Assembly: GCA_903875225.1 (NCBI GenBank)
Contig: CAIQVJ010000028.1
Span: 1-64,000 of the forward strand
Source: an uncultured Pseudomonadota bacterium
GTDB lineage: Bacteria > Myxococcota_A > UBA796 > SXON01
Direction of reading: 5' to 3'
Length of the DNA stretch: 64,000 nucleotides
Position 1 is the stretch's first letter. Each line of letters opens with the position of its first letter. The notes under the pieces were generated by a model. The model worked only from the letters and a program-made list of their open reading frames with translations. It was not told where the DNA came from and made no database searches. Positions 7,986 to 15,309 of the stretch are shown here, piece by piece. Both the position numbers and the translations under genes were made by a program.

Positions 7986-9281
7986 TCAGGGACTGGGCTG
8001 GCTCCGTGCATCGAGGAGCCGGCGCGCCTCGGCGGCGACCGTGGGGTCGGGGTTGCCGGTCGCCTCGGTGAGCAAGGCGAGGTCGGCGGGTTCTTGCTGG
8101 GCGGCTGCCTCGATCACGCAGTAGAGCACGTCGACTGCAACGTCCGGCGAGTATGCCCGGCGTGCCACACCGCCGAAGTTCGTCGTCTCGCTGGCGAGCG
8201 GCCAGCCGAAGGTCTTCACCTGGGTGTACCTGGGTACAGCGCCGGTCGGGATCCGGCCGGACGTGCGTCGCCCGGCGGCGGCCTCCAACAGGGAAACCTG
8301 CCCGGCCAGCGTCCCGGTGAGCCTCCCGGTCTCGGCCATGCGCAGGGCGAGCGCACCCCGGAGCTGGGGCCACGTCTCCGGTGGGTAGTCGCCAAAGGGC
8401 GTCCCATCCGGCTCGTCGGTGCTCCGGTACCGGTTCATGAAGAAGAACGACCAGAACCGCTCCACCCGCCGTCGAGCGACCCCGCGATCGTCGGGCCGGG
8501 CCGCGTCCCACACAGCGCCCACACTCGCGGCGGCCGGCACGACGGAGGCGGCCTCGCCTGGGGGCCACGTGAGGGCACCGGCCAGCGGAACGCCCAGCGC
8601 ATGCATCAGGCACTCCTGCTCGAAACGCAGGCTGCGTGTACACAGAGCGGCTGCGAGCGGGTACCCGCTTGCGCCCAGCGCGGCAGTCGCTGCCTCGGCA
8701 GCGCTGAACCGGCAGTCGTCCGCCCAGACGGGGTCACCGTGGTGGGAGCAGAACGCCTCGGCCCGATCCACCTCCCCGGCCCGGGCCGCCAACTGGGCCT
8801 GCTCATCGAGGCACCCCGGAAGATCAGCCAGCTCCGTGCACGGAGCCAGCGGTGCGTCCGCCCTGGCCGCGGTGGCCCCCTGGAGCGGGTTTGCGCCGTC
8901 CCGCGCAGCAGTCCCGGCTCTGTCTGCCGCCTGCGCGAGGCTTCTGGGCGCCAGGTGGTCCCGGCTGCTGATGCGGACGCACCGCTCCTGGGCCCGGCCC
9001 GGCGGCAGGGCGCTGCAGAGCGTGCTGGTCTGATCCGGGTAGGCCTCGGCGAGCTTGCCGACCACATAGGTCCGCTCGATGTCATCCGGGATCGCGGCCA
9101 CCCGGGCTGCCACGCCGCTCGGGTCGGTGCTCCACTGCTGAACCGCTTGCGAGGCTTCGCACTCCACCGTCGAACAACCGCGGTCGAGCCACCAGCCCAC
9201 GCCGAGGATCGCCAGAGCCCCCCCGGCACCGACGAGGCCGACGGCGACGATGAGACCGTTCGACACTTTCTTTCGCGGCAT
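7986..9281 (-). CDS. Membrane-anchored hypothetical protein
   Basis: A 431-aa protein of unrecognised family. It begins with MPRKKVSNGL and then one hydrophobic segment (about residues 8-31) ending in WWLDRGC, so it is probably anchored with a periplasmic body. The body is Ala/Asp-rich with many scattered cysteines and helical, HEAT-like spacing near the C terminus. ATG at 9281 was preferred over an in-frame upstream start because AGCGGAGG lies directly before it. The gene is convergent with the kinase gene (30 bp between stops). Confidence 0.6.
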   Translation of the reverse strand: MPRKKVSNGLIVAVGLVGAGGALAILGVGWWLDRGCSTVECEASQAVQQWSTDPSGVAARVAAIPDDIERTYVVGKLAEAYPDQTSTLCSALPPGRAQERCVRISSRDHLAPRSLAQAADRAGTAARDGANPLQGATAARADAPLAPCTELADLPGCLDEQAQLAARAGEVDRAEAFCSHHGDPVWADDCRFSAAEAATAALGASGYPLAAALCTRSLRFEQECLMHALGVPLAGALTWPPGEAASVVPAAASVGAVWDAARPDDRGVARRRVERFWSFFFMNRYRSTDEPDGTPFGDYPPETWPQLRGALALRMAETGRLTGTLAGQVSLLEAAAGRRTSGRIPTGAVPRYTQVKTFGWPLASETTNFGGVARRAYSPDVAVDVLYCVIEAAAQQEPADLALLTEATGNPDPTVAAEARRLLDARSQPSP

Positions 9282-9411
9282 GGCCTCCGCTCGTAACCAC
9301 CGGGCCTCGACTCGGCCGCACCGTGGGCCGGGCCACCAGGGGTCCGCCATGCGGCGGAGGGGGCGGTCCAGGGGGAGCGATTATTCCCCTTGGACGCTCC
9401 AAGGTGCCTCC

Positions 9412-9726
9412 ATGCGTCCTGCCCGCTCGCCTCACCTCGTCTTCGTCGCCCTCGCGGCCACCCTCCTCGCGCTCGCCGGCTGTGGCAAGCCCTGCGAATC
9501 CCACAACGGGTCGGCGGACGGCTACTGCGACGGCGACGTCGCGAACAACTGCATCTCGACGTGCGCGGACTGCATCGACGAGTGGAAGCAGACCACATGC
9601 ACCGGGGGCTGCACCGTCACCGACACGTTCCCGCCTTCGGACAAGGTCGGGGGCGACGAGCCGCACATGAGCGACGCCACCTCGTACGCGACGTGCGGCG
9701 AGTGGACGGGGGACAGCGGCGCGTAG
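9412..9726 (+). CDS. Small Cys-rich lipoprotein
   Basis: A 104-aa protein with a typical signal peptide and lipobox LALAGCGK. The mature part has nine further cysteines in about 80 residues (CESHN, CDGD, NNCISTCADCID, TTCTGGC), suggesting a disulfide-stabilised extracytoplasmic domain. No family was recognised. The start at ATG 9412 gives the correct signal peptide; the longer open frame upstream lacks one. Confidence 0.6.
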   Translation: MRPARSPHLVFVALAATLLALAGCGKPCESHNGSADGYCDGDVANNCISTCADCIDEWKQTTCTGGCTVTDTFPPSDKVGGDEPHMSDATSYATCGEWTGDSGA

Positions 9727-9750
9727 CGGACGAGGGAAGGTCCAGCGCAT

Positions 9751-9761
9751 TACCCTGCCGG
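9751..9761 (+). promoter_or_regulatory. Candidate -10 box for a leaderless transcript
   Basis: TACCCT (9751-9756) lies 5 nt before the ATG at 9762, and no ribosome binding site is visible. Weak on its own; it is listed because the same spacing recurs in this window. Confidence 0.3.
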
Positions 9762-10076
9762 ATGCTCCTTCTCCTCTTGCTGATCGCGTGCAAGCCCGAG
9801 GCTGAGGACACGGGCTCCCCAACCCTGTTCGCTGTCTCGCCCGATCCGGGAGCCACGGTCGACGACTTCCACGGACAGCACTTCGTCGTGGTGCTCTCGT
9901 CGCTCGAGGACCCCGAAGGGGCCTGGCGTGTGGACGGCGCCTCTGTCGCTGGCGAAGCCCGGACCCAGCAGGGCTCGCTGTACACCTACGCGTTCTCTGG
10001 CGACCCCGTTGCGGAGTCGAGCGTGGAGTTCGTCTACACCGGAGGATCGTTCACCTGGACGGCCACTTCGCCCTGA
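9762..10076 (+). CDS. Small lipoprotein, hypothetical
   Basis: A 104-aa protein starting MLLLLLLIACKPE, a minimal signal peptide with lipobox LIAC. The mature part (FAVSPDPGATVDDFHGQHFVVVLSS and onward) looks like a single all-beta, Ig-like domain ending FTWTATSP. No further family recognised. The start was placed at ATG 9762 because of the hydrophobic leader. It is 35 bp downstream of another small lipoprotein gene. Confidence 0.55.
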   Translation: MLLLLLLIACKPEAEDTGSPTLFAVSPDPGATVDDFHGQHFVVVLSSLEDPEGAWRVDGASVAGEARTQQGSLYTYAFSGDPVAESSVEFVYTGGSFTWTATSP

Positions 10077-10104
10077 CCCGATGCAGACCCCACGCCCCGG
10101 GCCG

Positions 10105-10572
10105 CTACCTCCGCTCCTTCAACTCCCGCGCGACCTCGCGCTTGTCGTCCTTCTCGCGCAGCGCATGGCGCTTGTCATGCACCTTTCGCCCGCGTCCCAC
10201 GGCGAAGATCAGCTTCACCCACGGCCCCTTGAAGTAGAGCTCCAGGGGAACCAACGTCACGCCCTTCTCCTTCACAAGCTGGTACAGCTTCTGGGACTCC
10301 TCCCAGTGCAGGAGCAGCGGCCGGGGGCGCGTCGGTTCATGGTTGTAGCGGTTTGCCTGCGCGAAGATCGCGATGTGGGCACCCTGCAGCACCGGGCGTC
10401 CCTTCTGGAACTCCACCCAGGCCTCCTCCAGCGTGACCTTGCCCGCGCGCATGCTCTTGACCTCGGAGCCCGTGAGCATCATCCCGGCCTCGTAGCGGTC
10501 ATCCAGGTCGAACTGGAACTCCGCCCGACGGTTCAGGCAGATGCTCCGGCGCTTGGGGTTGTTCGAGGCCAT
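10105..10572 (-). CDS. smpB: SsrA-binding protein SmpB
   Basis: 155 aa, the usual length. It binds tmRNA and the ribosome for trans-translation. The signature segments are present: an N-terminal NRRAEFQFDLDDRYEAG, TGSEVKSMRAGKVTLEEAW, the AQANRYNHEPTRPRPLLLH block, and the basic C-terminal tail GRKVHDKRHALREKDDKREV needed for tRNA-mimic function. I did not see the tmRNA gene nearby. It is convergent with the small lipoprotein gene. Confidence 0.96.
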   Translation of the reverse strand: MASNNPKRRSICLNRRAEFQFDLDDRYEAGMMLTGSEVKSMRAGKVTLEEAWVEFQKGRPVLQGAHIAIFAQANRYNHEPTRPRPLLLHWEESQKLYQLVKEKGVTLVPLELYFKGPWVKLIFAVGRGRKVHDKRHALREKDDKREVARELKERR

Positions 10573-10603
10573 GGGCGGGGAGTACCCACGGTTCCGCGTG
10601 CCG

Positions 10604-11140
10604 TCAAACGCTCATGCCGGCGAGCACGCCGACCGTGCGCCAATTCCGGGCGGTGCCGACGGCGCCGAGACGCCGCTCGAACCAGTCCAGCGTCAGCTTC
10701 GTCTTCGCGAACGTGTTCGGGCAGAAGGCGTAGATCTCCCTGCCTCGGACGACGAACGTGTCGGGCGGGGAGCGGTTCGGGTCGAGCGCGGCGATCTGCT
10801 CGGGCCCGGGCGCATCGCGCAGGAACACGACCATCAGCCTCTCGGGCTCGGCGTCGGGGAACGGGTTGTGCCGCTCCACCTCCCGAAGCTGGTCGTGCGT
10901 GCGGGTCAGGACGCGAACGGCGAGGTTGAAGCTCTTCTGGATCGCCTGCTCGAGCTCGGATTCGAGCCTCCCCGCGTCCAACGAACCGTCGCGCGGACGA
11001 AAGATGACGTTCCCGCTCTGGATGTAGGTGCGCACGTCGGTGTGCCCGAGGGTCGTGAACAAGGCAGACAGCGCGGGCATCGCGATCTTGTTGTTGCCGC
11101 CGACGTTGATGCTGCGCAGCAGCGCTACCCGCGAGCTCAT
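10604..11140 (-). CDS. DUF1697 family protein
   Basis: A 178-aa protein with the DUF1697 signature: VALLRSINVGGNNKIAMPAL at the N terminus, then TDVRTYIQSGNVIFRP, a PFPDAEPERLMVVFL segment and a C-terminal NWRTVGVL. The biochemical role of the family is not established. Its ATG overlaps the stop of the upstream VOC gene (ATGA), so the two are translationally coupled. A much longer open frame extends upstream in this frame but is antisense to a clear lipoprotein gene. Confidence 0.9.
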   Translation of the reverse strand: MSSRVALLRSINVGGNNKIAMPALSALFTTLGHTDVRTYIQSGNVIFRPRDGSLDAGRLESELEQAIQKSFNLAVRVLTRTHDQLREVERHNPFPDAEPERLMVVFLRDAPGPEQIAALDPNRSPPDTFVVRGREIYAFCPNTFAKTKLTLDWFERRLGAVGTARNWRTVGVLAGMSV

Positions 11141-11505
11141 CGGACCTCCGGCGCCTGCGCCACGGCGATCACGTTGCCATCGGGATCCGCGTAGTAGGCA
11201 ACGGTCTCCCCCCACGGCCGCGGAGCAAGCGCGCTCAAGAGGCGACCGCCTGCTGCCAGGAGGCTCCGCCACGCAGCCTCCACGTTCGCGACCCGAAAAT
11301 AAAGCTCCGTCGCGGTGATCCCAGTCATCCTGCCGGGCATCTCCCCCACGTTCTTCGCGAACCCGTCCCGCTGGTAGAGCCCGATCCCCTCCGCGAGCTC
11401 CACGTACACCACAGTCTCGACGACCGGGGTGAAACCAAGCCCCACACGGTAGAATTCGACAGACCTGGCGAGGTCCTGCACGGCGAGGATGACGATGTCG
11501 GGCAT
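11137..11505 (-). CDS. VOC (glyoxalase/bleomycin-resistance) family protein
   Basis: A 122-aa vicinal-oxygen-chelate protein, a single beta-alpha-beta-beta-beta pair as in glyoxalase-like enzymes. Visible signatures are DLARSVEFYRVGLGF at the start, ITATELYFRVANVEAAWR in the middle and YADPDGNVIAVAQ at the end. The family includes isomerases, dioxygenases and antibiotic-binding proteins; the substrate is unknown. First gene of a two-gene operon with the DUF1697 gene (4-bp overlap). Confidence 0.9.
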   Translation of the reverse strand: MPDIVILAVQDLARSVEFYRVGLGFTPVVETVVYVELAEGIGLYQRDGFAKNVGEMPGRMTGITATELYFRVANVEAAWRSLLAAGGRLLSALAPRPWGETVAYYADPDGNVIAVAQAPEVR

Positions 11506-11605
11506 GCGCGCCGCTAAGTCGCGCGCAGGCTCCGTGCACGCCGGGTGCGCCGCGTTCGCTCCCTCGCGCCTTCTCCGTTAGACCCGGACGGAATTCGGAG
11601 TCCCT

Positions 11606-12910
11606 GTGCGTTCTGGTCTGCTCGCTCTCCTGTCCCTGACTGCTCTCCCGCTCGTCCTGCTGGCCTGCTCCGGGGAGGAAGCGCCGCCGCCCAAGGCCGC
11701 ACCCGTCGCCGAGGTGAAGCCCTTCGTGCCCCCCACGCCGGTGCAGGAGGCCCTCGGGGGCGGCCCGTGGCCCACGCTGCTGCTCGCCCAGGCGCAATTC
11801 TACGACGGCAACGACAACAAGCCGATCCCGGGTCCCGCGCTGCTCACCATCGCGCGGCAGGCGCCGGACGGCTGGAAGTTCAGCCGCATCGAGGATCCGG
11901 ACAGCAACGTATTTCACAAGGCGATGCCCTTCGACGGCGGCATCCTCACGATCGGCGCCGAGAAGGCGCTGCTCAAGAAGTGGACCTTCAAGGATGGCGC
12001 CTGGTCGCAGGAGACCCTCTGGGCGCCCGCACCCTGGGGCGGCAAGTTCAACCGCATCCGCGACGTGGAGGTCGGCGACGTGAACGGCGACGGCAAGGAC
12101 GACATCGTCATGGCCACGCACGACGCAGGCGTCATCGCGGTCGGCCAGTGGAAGGACGGCAAGCTCGACGTCACCGAACTGGACAAGACCCCGGACACGT
12201 TCGTTCACGAGATCGAGATCGGCGACATCGACGGCGACGGCGTCAATGAATTCTTCGCGACCCCAAGCGGGCGCAACAAGGCGAGTGGCGAGAGCCAACC
12301 CGGCCAGGTGGTGATGTACAAGTGGGACAAGGCAGCGGCAACCTGGCATCGCACCGTGGTGGACGACTTCGTCGGCAGCCACGCAAAGGAGATCCTCGCC
12401 GTGAAGATGGACGACAAGGCGAAGGCCTGCGACTTCTTCGCCGTCGTCGAGGCCGAAGCCGTGTTGGAGAACGGCCAGGCGAAGGTCGTGCACCCGGTGG
12501 AGATCCGCCACTACGCCTACGACAAGAAGACCAACACCTTCACGCACACCGTTGCCGCCACGCTCGACGACAAGCAGAACCGCTTCCTCGTGCCCGGGGA
12601 TCTCGATGGGGACGGCAAGAAGGAGCTCGTCGCGGCCGCGATGAAGACCGGCTTGTGGGTGCTGAAGGACAACGGCGACGGCACCTGGACGACGCTCAAC
12701 ATCGAGCGCAACAGCTCCGGCTTCGAACACACGGCCTATGAGGCCGATCTCAACGGGGACGGCAAGCTCGAGCTCTACGTGGCGGCCGACGATCAACGTG
12801 AGCTGCGCTCCTACGCGTACAACCCCACCACGCGGCTGTACGACAAGACGGTGATCGGCCCGATCAAGAAAGGCACGATCACCTGGAACATGACGTCAGG
12901 GAGCTTCTGA
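11606..12910 (+). CDS. VCBS/FG-GAP repeat lipoprotein
   Basis: A 434-aa predicted lipoprotein (lipobox LVLLACSG, residues about 17-24). The mature protein is a beta-propeller-like repeat protein with Ca2+-binding D-x-N/D-x-D-G loops: GDVNGDGKDD, GDIDGDGVNE, GDLDGDGKKE and ADLNGDGKLE. Such proteins act outside the cytoplasm in adhesion or as scaffolds. Starts at GTG 11606, with CGGAG about 9 nt upstream. A single gene, convergent with the next operon. Confidence 0.85.
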   Translation: MRSGLLALLSLTALPLVLLACSGEEAPPPKAAPVAEVKPFVPPTPVQEALGGGPWPTLLLAQAQFYDGNDNKPIPGPALLTIARQAPDGWKFSRIEDPDSNVFHKAMPFDGGILTIGAEKALLKKWTFKDGAWSQETLWAPAPWGGKFNRIRDVEVGDVNGDGKDDIVMATHDAGVIAVGQWKDGKLDVTELDKTPDTFVHEIEIGDIDGDGVNEFFATPSGRNKASGESQPGQVVMYKWDKAAATWHRTVVDDFVGSHAKEILAVKMDDKAKACDFFAVVEAEAVLENGQAKVVHPVEIRHYAYDKKTNTFTHTVAATLDDKQNRFLVPGDLDGDGKKELVAAAMKTGLWVLKDNGDGTWTTLNIERNSSGFEHTAYEADLNGDGKLELYVAADDQRELRSYAYNPTTRLYDKTVIGPIKKGTITWNMTSGSF

Positions 12911-12922
12911 GCCGCGGGGCGA

Positions 12923-12952
12923 GCGGCGCGCAGGATCACCTCTTCGCGCCGC
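12923..12952. terminator. Inverted repeat between convergent genes
   Basis: Arms GCGGCGCG (12923-12930) and CGCGCCGC (12945-12952) are perfectly complementary with a 14-nt loop, and one further A/T pair extends them. The repeat spans the short gap between the stop codons at 12910 (+) and 12952 (-), as expected for a bidirectional terminator. There is no U-tract, so it may work only partly or with Rho. Confidence 0.4.
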
Positions 12953-13692
12953 TACTGCTTGCACATGCCCTTGTCCGCGTTCGCGACCTCACCCACGAGG
13001 TGCAGGAGCGCGACGTAGTCGATGAGCTTGTCCTTCACGCCGGGGAACTTCTTCTGAACGCTACCCCAGTCCCAGCCGGAGAACACGCCTCGACCAAAAG
13101 GGGCCTTCTTGGCGAGTAGCAGGTCCGTGGCCTCGGGCCCCGCGATGATCGCGCCGAGGCCCATGCGCGTCGCATCATCCTTGCGGTCCGTCTGCACCTC
13201 GGCCATCTCGTACACGGCCTCCACCCGGGCGGCCTTCGCCCAGGGTTGGATCTCGAGAGAGCTCACCTCGTCGAGATCGGCAGCCTTCAGCCCCCCGCCG
13301 CGATCGATCATCAGGAACTTGATCGCCGAGTAGCGCACCGGCAGCGAGGCGTTGGTCCCGCACAGCGCCGCAGCCAGCTCGTCCTGATCGCTGGCGGCCT
13401 CGATCCTCACCGTCACAACGTCCTGGGCGGGATCCTTGGTGTGGTACTTCTCCCCGAGCACGCCCACCTTCTTCACGAGGGCGGCGACCTCCTCGTCCGA
13501 GAACCCCATCTTCTTGAAGTTGGCTTCACGCTGGGATGCTGCAAACTGCATCCCGAACAGGGCGTCCTGCTGGTTCTGCTCCACCTTGGTCTTCGCGTCG
13601 ACCTCCACGATCTCCTCGTTGAACATCAGCACCGCAGCCCAGAATGCTGCGAAGAACCCTGCTCCGATCGAGATCAGGAGACGCCAGTTCAC
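12952..13692 (-). CDS. Single-TM hypothetical protein (pseudokinase operon)
   Basis: A 246-aa protein of unrecognised family. One N-terminal hydrophobic segment (residues about 4-23) is followed by a charged helical region and a mostly alpha-helical, Ala/Lys/Asp-rich domain, so it is probably an inner-membrane-anchored periplasmic protein. Two cysteines (AALCG and the C-terminal GMCKQ) may pair. Its start overlaps the stop of the lytic transglycosylase gene by 4 bp (ATGA), making it the last gene of a coupled three-gene operon. I infer a shared envelope function; no catalytic motif is visible. Confidence 0.6.
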   Translation of the reverse strand: MNWRLLISIGAGFFAAFWAAVLMFNEEIVEVDAKTKVEQNQQDALFGMQFAASQREANFKKMGFSDEEVAALVKKVGVLGEKYHTKDPAQDVVTVRIEAASDQDELAAALCGTNASLPVRYSAIKFLMIDRGGGLKAADLDEVSSLEIQPWAKAARVEAVYEMAEVQTDRKDDATRMGLGAIIAGPEATDLLLAKKAPFGRGVFSGWDWGSVQKKFPGVKDKLIDYVALLHLVGEVANADKGMCKQ

Positions 13693-15308
13693 TTGCCACC
13701 ATGCATGTGCTTCTGCACTTCGTCCTTCGTGGGCACCTTGATGTCCTTGCAGTACCCGCTGCCGCGCGCGAACTCCCGATAGTCCGAGAACACCGGAAAG
13801 TCATCGGCGTAGTTGCTCCCGTAGTAGCACACCGCGAGCAGGTGGTAGGCGATGATGTAATGCACGTAGTGCTGGGTCTCCTTCGCGAGGTAGCCCCCAC
13901 AGGTGTCGTTGGGCCCTCCCTGCATCTGCTCCGGGGTCGTGCACAGGATGTTCCGCCCGATGAAGTCCGGCGCGCGGTCCACATTGGCTGCGCCGCGGTA
14001 GGCCCGGTACGCGATGAGCACGTTGGTCTTGCTTATCGAGCCATTGCGATACGGGCTGTCGTCGAAACCCGCGTTGTGTGAGGCGATCACGGCCTGCACC
14101 ACCGAGCCCGAATACCGGAGCTCGTCGTTGGTGTAGACCTCCTTCAGGAGCTTGATGGCGCCGAGCGTGGACGCCCGGATGTCCGTCCGACCGTCCGTGT
14201 CGCAGTTCGAGATCTTGCAGGCTCCGTTTTCGACATAGTCGGCGTTCTTGTATGCGTTTCGCGGCGGAGCAAGCAGCGAGGGGCTCCAGGGTGTGCTCGA
14301 CCCCCGAAAGTGGCAATTCGCCACCTCGATCCCCGCGCGCTTGGCCGTCTCGGGCATGAACTGCCACCAACCCTTTGCGCACACCGGTGATTGCGGGTTC
14401 GGTTGGTAGCCGGACTCCTGGAACGGGATGGCCGCCAACACGTCTGGCAGCCCGGCCTTGCGGAACTCCCCCAGCGCCTGTGCGTACTCCTCTTTTGACC
14501 GATCGAACAAGCCCCACACCGCCCAGGACTTGCCGAAGAGCGTCTCGGACCGGGTGATCCACTGGAGCAGGTTCGTGTCCCACAGCTCCGGTTTCTCGAG
14601 CTCCTTCCAGCCAGAAGCCTCGATGTTGGGCTTCATGATGAACGACTTGAAGCCGTCCTCCACCCCGGCGAGCAGGGCCGTGTTCACCTGCTCGCCCATC
14701 GCGGCGTCCAGGTCGTACTTCTCCAACCCCTCGTCCACGGGGCCGAGCCGGTCCACCTCGCGCTGCAGGAAGACGAACAGGATCAGCCCCAACGCGCTCG
14801 TGAACATGAAGAAGATCGCCAGCACCGCCGGGATCAACCACCAGGGGAACCGGCTCTTCGTGTCCAGTTGCCGCACGTCGTTGGCTTCGCTCTGGGGGTC
14901 GACCTGCGATGCGTCCGAGAGCAGTTGGCGCTGCTCCCATACGCCCAACCTCCGACACTCGACGAAAACGCAGGTTGCCCCACGCCCGGGCGGGCCGAAG
15001 TGGAGCGCACATCCCGCCGAAAGGTACGTCGGCTCGCGGAGCGGGTGGATCTCCTCCCACTCCACGTGCTCGTGCGGCGCCATGCGCACCTGGTTCGGGC
15101 CAACGGGCGCGATCGACGCCGTCCCACCATCGTAGGCGGTGATCACGGCCTGACGGTCGTCGAGGCCCCGGTATCCTTCGAGCTTGAGCCCGCCCGGCCC
15201 GGGATTGGCACCCAGGCGGACCACGGGGCCGCGCATCACCAGATCGCCCTCGAACTGCAGGGGCCCGTTCAGGAAGCGGACGACGACGTCCCAACGTTCT
15301 TGGCTCAT
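13689..15308 (-). CDS. FHA-like domain, TM segment and SLT lytic transglycosylase
   Basis: A 539-aa predicted bitopic protein. Residues about 1-125 have the strand pattern of an FHA domain (VVRLGANPGPGGLKL, GLDDRQAVIT, LSAGCALHFG), but the Arg, Ser and His that read phosphothreonine in classical FHA domains are not conserved. Residues 154-181 are a transmembrane helix (start FPWWLIPAVLAIFF). The periplasmic part is an SLT/Slt70-like transglycosylase: catalytic Glu298 in PFQESGYQPNP, GWWQFMPETA, and ASHNAG further on. It should cut peptidoglycan. The order cytoplasmic FHA-like, TM, muralytic domain suggests cytoplasmic control of wall cleavage. It lies 1 bp after the pseudokinase gene and is coupled to the following gene. 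Confidence 0.8.
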   Translation of the reverse strand: MSQERWDVVVRFLNGPLQFEGDLVMRGPVVRLGANPGPGGLKLEGYRGLDDRQAVITAYDGGTASIAPVGPNQVRMAPHEHVEWEEIHPLREPTYLSAGCALHFGPPGRGATCVFVECRRLGVWEQRQLLSDASQVDPQSEANDVRQLDTKSRFPWWLIPAVLAIFFMFTSALGLILFVFLQREVDRLGPVDEGLEKYDLDAAMGEQVNTALLAGVEDGFKSFIMKPNIEASGWKELEKPELWDTNLLQWITRSETLFGKSWAVWGLFDRSKEEYAQALGEFRKAGLPDVLAAIPFQESGYQPNPQSPVCAKGWWQFMPETAKRAGIEVANCHFRGSSTPWSPSLLAPPRNAYKNADYVENGACKISNCDTDGRTDIRASTLGAIKLLKEVYTNDELRYSGSVVQAVIASHNAGFDDSPYRNGSISKTNVLIAYRAYRGAANVDRAPDFIGRNILCTTPEQMQGGPNDTCGGYLAKETQHYVHYIIAYHLLAVCYYGSNYADDFPVFSDYREFARGSGYCKDIKVPTKDEVQKHMHGGK

Positions 15309-15309
15309 T

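Noticed and set aside
10105-10572. tmRNA gene near smpB
   Set aside because: I looked for a tRNA-Ala-like end and tag reading frame in the neighbourhood and saw none.
11141-12796. N-terminal two-thirds of a 730-aa reverse frame ending in DUF1697
   Set aside because: Antisense to the VCBS lipoprotein and out of frame with the VOC gene; only the last 178 codons are real.
13200-13800. Reverse frames in the pseudokinase operon region
   Set aside because: Shadows of the two overlapping genes; codon usage favours the annotated frames.
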